Shown: piece by piece, positions 63,142 to 64,000 of the stretch
How the letters are laid out: each line of letters starts with the position of its first letter
Numbering within the stretch: position 1 is the stretch's first letter
Assembly (NCBI GenBank): GCA_963844865.1
Contig: CAWJPY010000014.1
Span: 1 to 64,000, forward strand
From: CAWJPY01 sp963844865
GTDB taxonomy: Bacteria > Acidobacteriota > Thermoanaerobaculia > Thermoanaerobaculales > Sulfomarinibacteraceae
DNA: 64,000 nt
Direction: 5' to 3'
Notes under the pieces: model-generated
What the model was told of the DNA's origin: nothing
Databases searched by the model: none
Seen by the model: the letters and a program-made list of their open reading frames with translations, nothing else
Translations under genes and position numbers: made by a program

Positions 63142-63915
63142 ATGGCGGTCACGGCATGGACACCCATGCCGTGTCGACCAAGCCTCGCAGGGTCGGGTTC
63201 GAACACTATGAGCACAGGCGAAGCAGGTCGTAAGCAGATTCTCTTCACCCACGTGGACGGTGACGTCTACCGCCGCGCTGCCGATCTCCTGCACACCGCC
63301 GAGGTCGATCTCCACCAGACCTCCTGGGACAGCTCGCTCCTCGAGGTGGTCGAGAGCATCCCCTACGATGCGGTCGTCATCGGCTACCCCGTGGCCGAGG
63401 AGGAGCTCGAGAGGTTCCTGGCCGCGGCCCGGTCCGAAGAGGCCGCCTGCCGCCGGGCCGGCCTGCTCCTCCTCACCAACGATGAGCACCAGCTCGACGC
63501 AGGCCGTCTCCTGGGGCGGGGCGCCAACCGGGTGGTCACCACCGAGGAGCTGGACGAGGCTTTGGCCTCGACCCTCGCCGAGCTGATTCAGAGCGCACCC
63601 CGGCTCCCTCTGCGGACCGCGGCCCGGATCAAGCTCTTCGCCGACGGGCGACCGCTGCGGGTGATGGCCCAGATCGAGAACATCTCGACATCGGGCATGC
63701 TGCTGCGGGGCGTGACCCAGTTTCCACCCGGGACCACCTTCGACTTCGAGATCAGCCTGCCGGGGGAGCCCACACCCGTACGGGGCAAGGCGGAGATCAC
63801 CCGCACCACGGACGTCAGACAGGAGGGCGTGGAGGGCATCGGGGTCCGTTTCCTCTCCTTCGTGGGGGCGGACCGCCTGCGCCTCGAGCGCTACCTCACC
63901 TCCACCCTCCCCTGA
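63142..63915 (+). CDS. PilZ-domain protein with N-terminal degenerate receiver-like domain
   Basis: 257 aa. The N-terminal half (about 30-140) has a receiver-like alternation (KQILFTHVDGDVYRRAADLL, YDAVVIGYPVAEEELERFL, LLLLTNDEHQLDAGRLLGRGANRVV) but lacks the phospho-Asp pattern, so it is probably an inactive receiver. The C-terminal PilZ domain (150-250) has both c-di-GMP motifs: R-x3-R in LRTAARIKL and NxSxxG in ENISTSGM. ATG 63142 has GGAAGG 5 nt upstream; ATG 63208 lies closer to the conserved domain and is the alternative. It should convert c-di-GMP into a signalling output. Confidence 0.82.
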   Translation: MAVTAWTPMPCRPSLAGSGSNTMSTGEAGRKQILFTHVDGDVYRRAADLLHTAEVDLHQTSWDSSLLEVVESIPYDAVVIGYPVAEEELERFLAAARSEEAACRRAGLLLLTNDEHQLDAGRLLGRGANRVVTTEELDEALASTLAELIQSAPRLPLRTAARIKLFADGRPLRVMAQIENISTSGMLLRGVTQFPPGTTFDFEISLPGEPTPVRGKAEITRTTDVRQEGVEGIGVRFLSFVGADRLRLERYLTSTLP

Positions 63916-64000
63916 GCTCAGCTCCCAGCGGCAGCGCCGGCGGGAGCGACCGGAGTGAGTTGGAGCGCCGTCACTGGCGAGAGCCTCGGGAGGTGCCGGA

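Noticed and set aside
63194..63212. GGTTCGAAC-like sequence resembling a tRNA T-loop
   Set aside because: The flanking bases do not form a T stem, and no acceptor, D or anticodon arm is present.

Overview
This is a high-GC bacterial chromosome segment (roughly two-thirds G+C by eye) with dense operons, many 4-nt start/stop overlaps and frequent GTG starts. The gene content points to a Gram-negative, LPS-bearing, respiring bacterium: accA, a complete Lpt export set, lspA and lgt, murB, a proton-pumping NADH dehydrogenase cluster with Rex, a regulatory PTS with HPr kinase, PEGA-type Ser/Thr kinase, PP2C, PilZ and chemotaxis-like signalling. The combination (HprK with RpoN, fused Lpt proteins, PEGA kinase, ECF sigma with a large FecR-type anti-sigma) fits Acidobacteriota or a nearby lineage such as Myxococcota or Desulfobacterota. 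No rRNA or tRNA gene is present, so this placement is inference.

Layout. 1-210 is a lower-GC fragment of a TRAP transporter permease (dctM, minus strand) joined abruptly to a J-domain protein, probably a chimeric contig end. 209-12608 is a plus-strand run: J-domain/TPR, PP2C, accA, lptCA fusion, lptB, rpoN, hpf, ptsN, hprK, rapZ, EIIA-Man, HPr, EI. 12642-20607 holds a cupin, a secreted coiled-coil protein, miaB, a bifunctional-nuclease-fold protein, parA-parB, a candidate replication origin and an lptF-lptG fusion. 20826-24567 holds a serine hydrolase, a YciA-type thioesterase, a membrane protein and scpB-scpA. 24626-32450 contains a frameshifted exonuclease, a CheA-REC/MCP/CheW cluster, a membrane protein and a frameshifted cDPGS-like GTPase, interspersed with three unusual G-quadruplex-prone intergenic arrays; guaA follows. 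34058-45496 is nuoA-E-F-G-H-J-K-L-M-N-rex, with nuoB, C, D and I absent. 45700-53829 has a PEGA kinase, a TPR lipoprotein-like protein, a glycosyltransferase, a small membrane protein, a response regulator, lspA, lgt and rluD. 54168-61839 has phhA divergent from a tightly coupled ECF sigma / anti-sigma / double ABC exporter operon. murB and a PilZ protein close the window.

How the genes work together. Envelope biogenesis dominates: LptCA, LptB and LptFG supply the whole inner-membrane and periplasmic part of LPS export from two loci, and both split partners of E. coli (C+A, F+G) are single polypeptides here. The PTS genes form a regulatory phosphorelay (EI, HPr, EIIA-Ntr, EIIA-Man, HPr kinase, RapZ) with no sugar permease, coupled to RpoN and the ribosome hibernation factor. 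The nuo operon has a Rex-like operator on its promoter and rex as its last gene, suggesting an NADH feedback loop.

The features I judge most worth attention are: a recurrent promoter layout in which the -10 hexamer ends 6-7 nt before the start codon (leaderless transcripts) at about eight genes; the three telomere-like/G4 arrays; a two-copy structured palindromic repeat; a candidate oriC beside parAB; the Rex feedback loop with a nuo cluster lacking its BCDI module; and the sigma/anti-sigma/ABC operon. Four single-base frameshifts fall between 25.3 and 31.3 kb and may reflect consensus errors.
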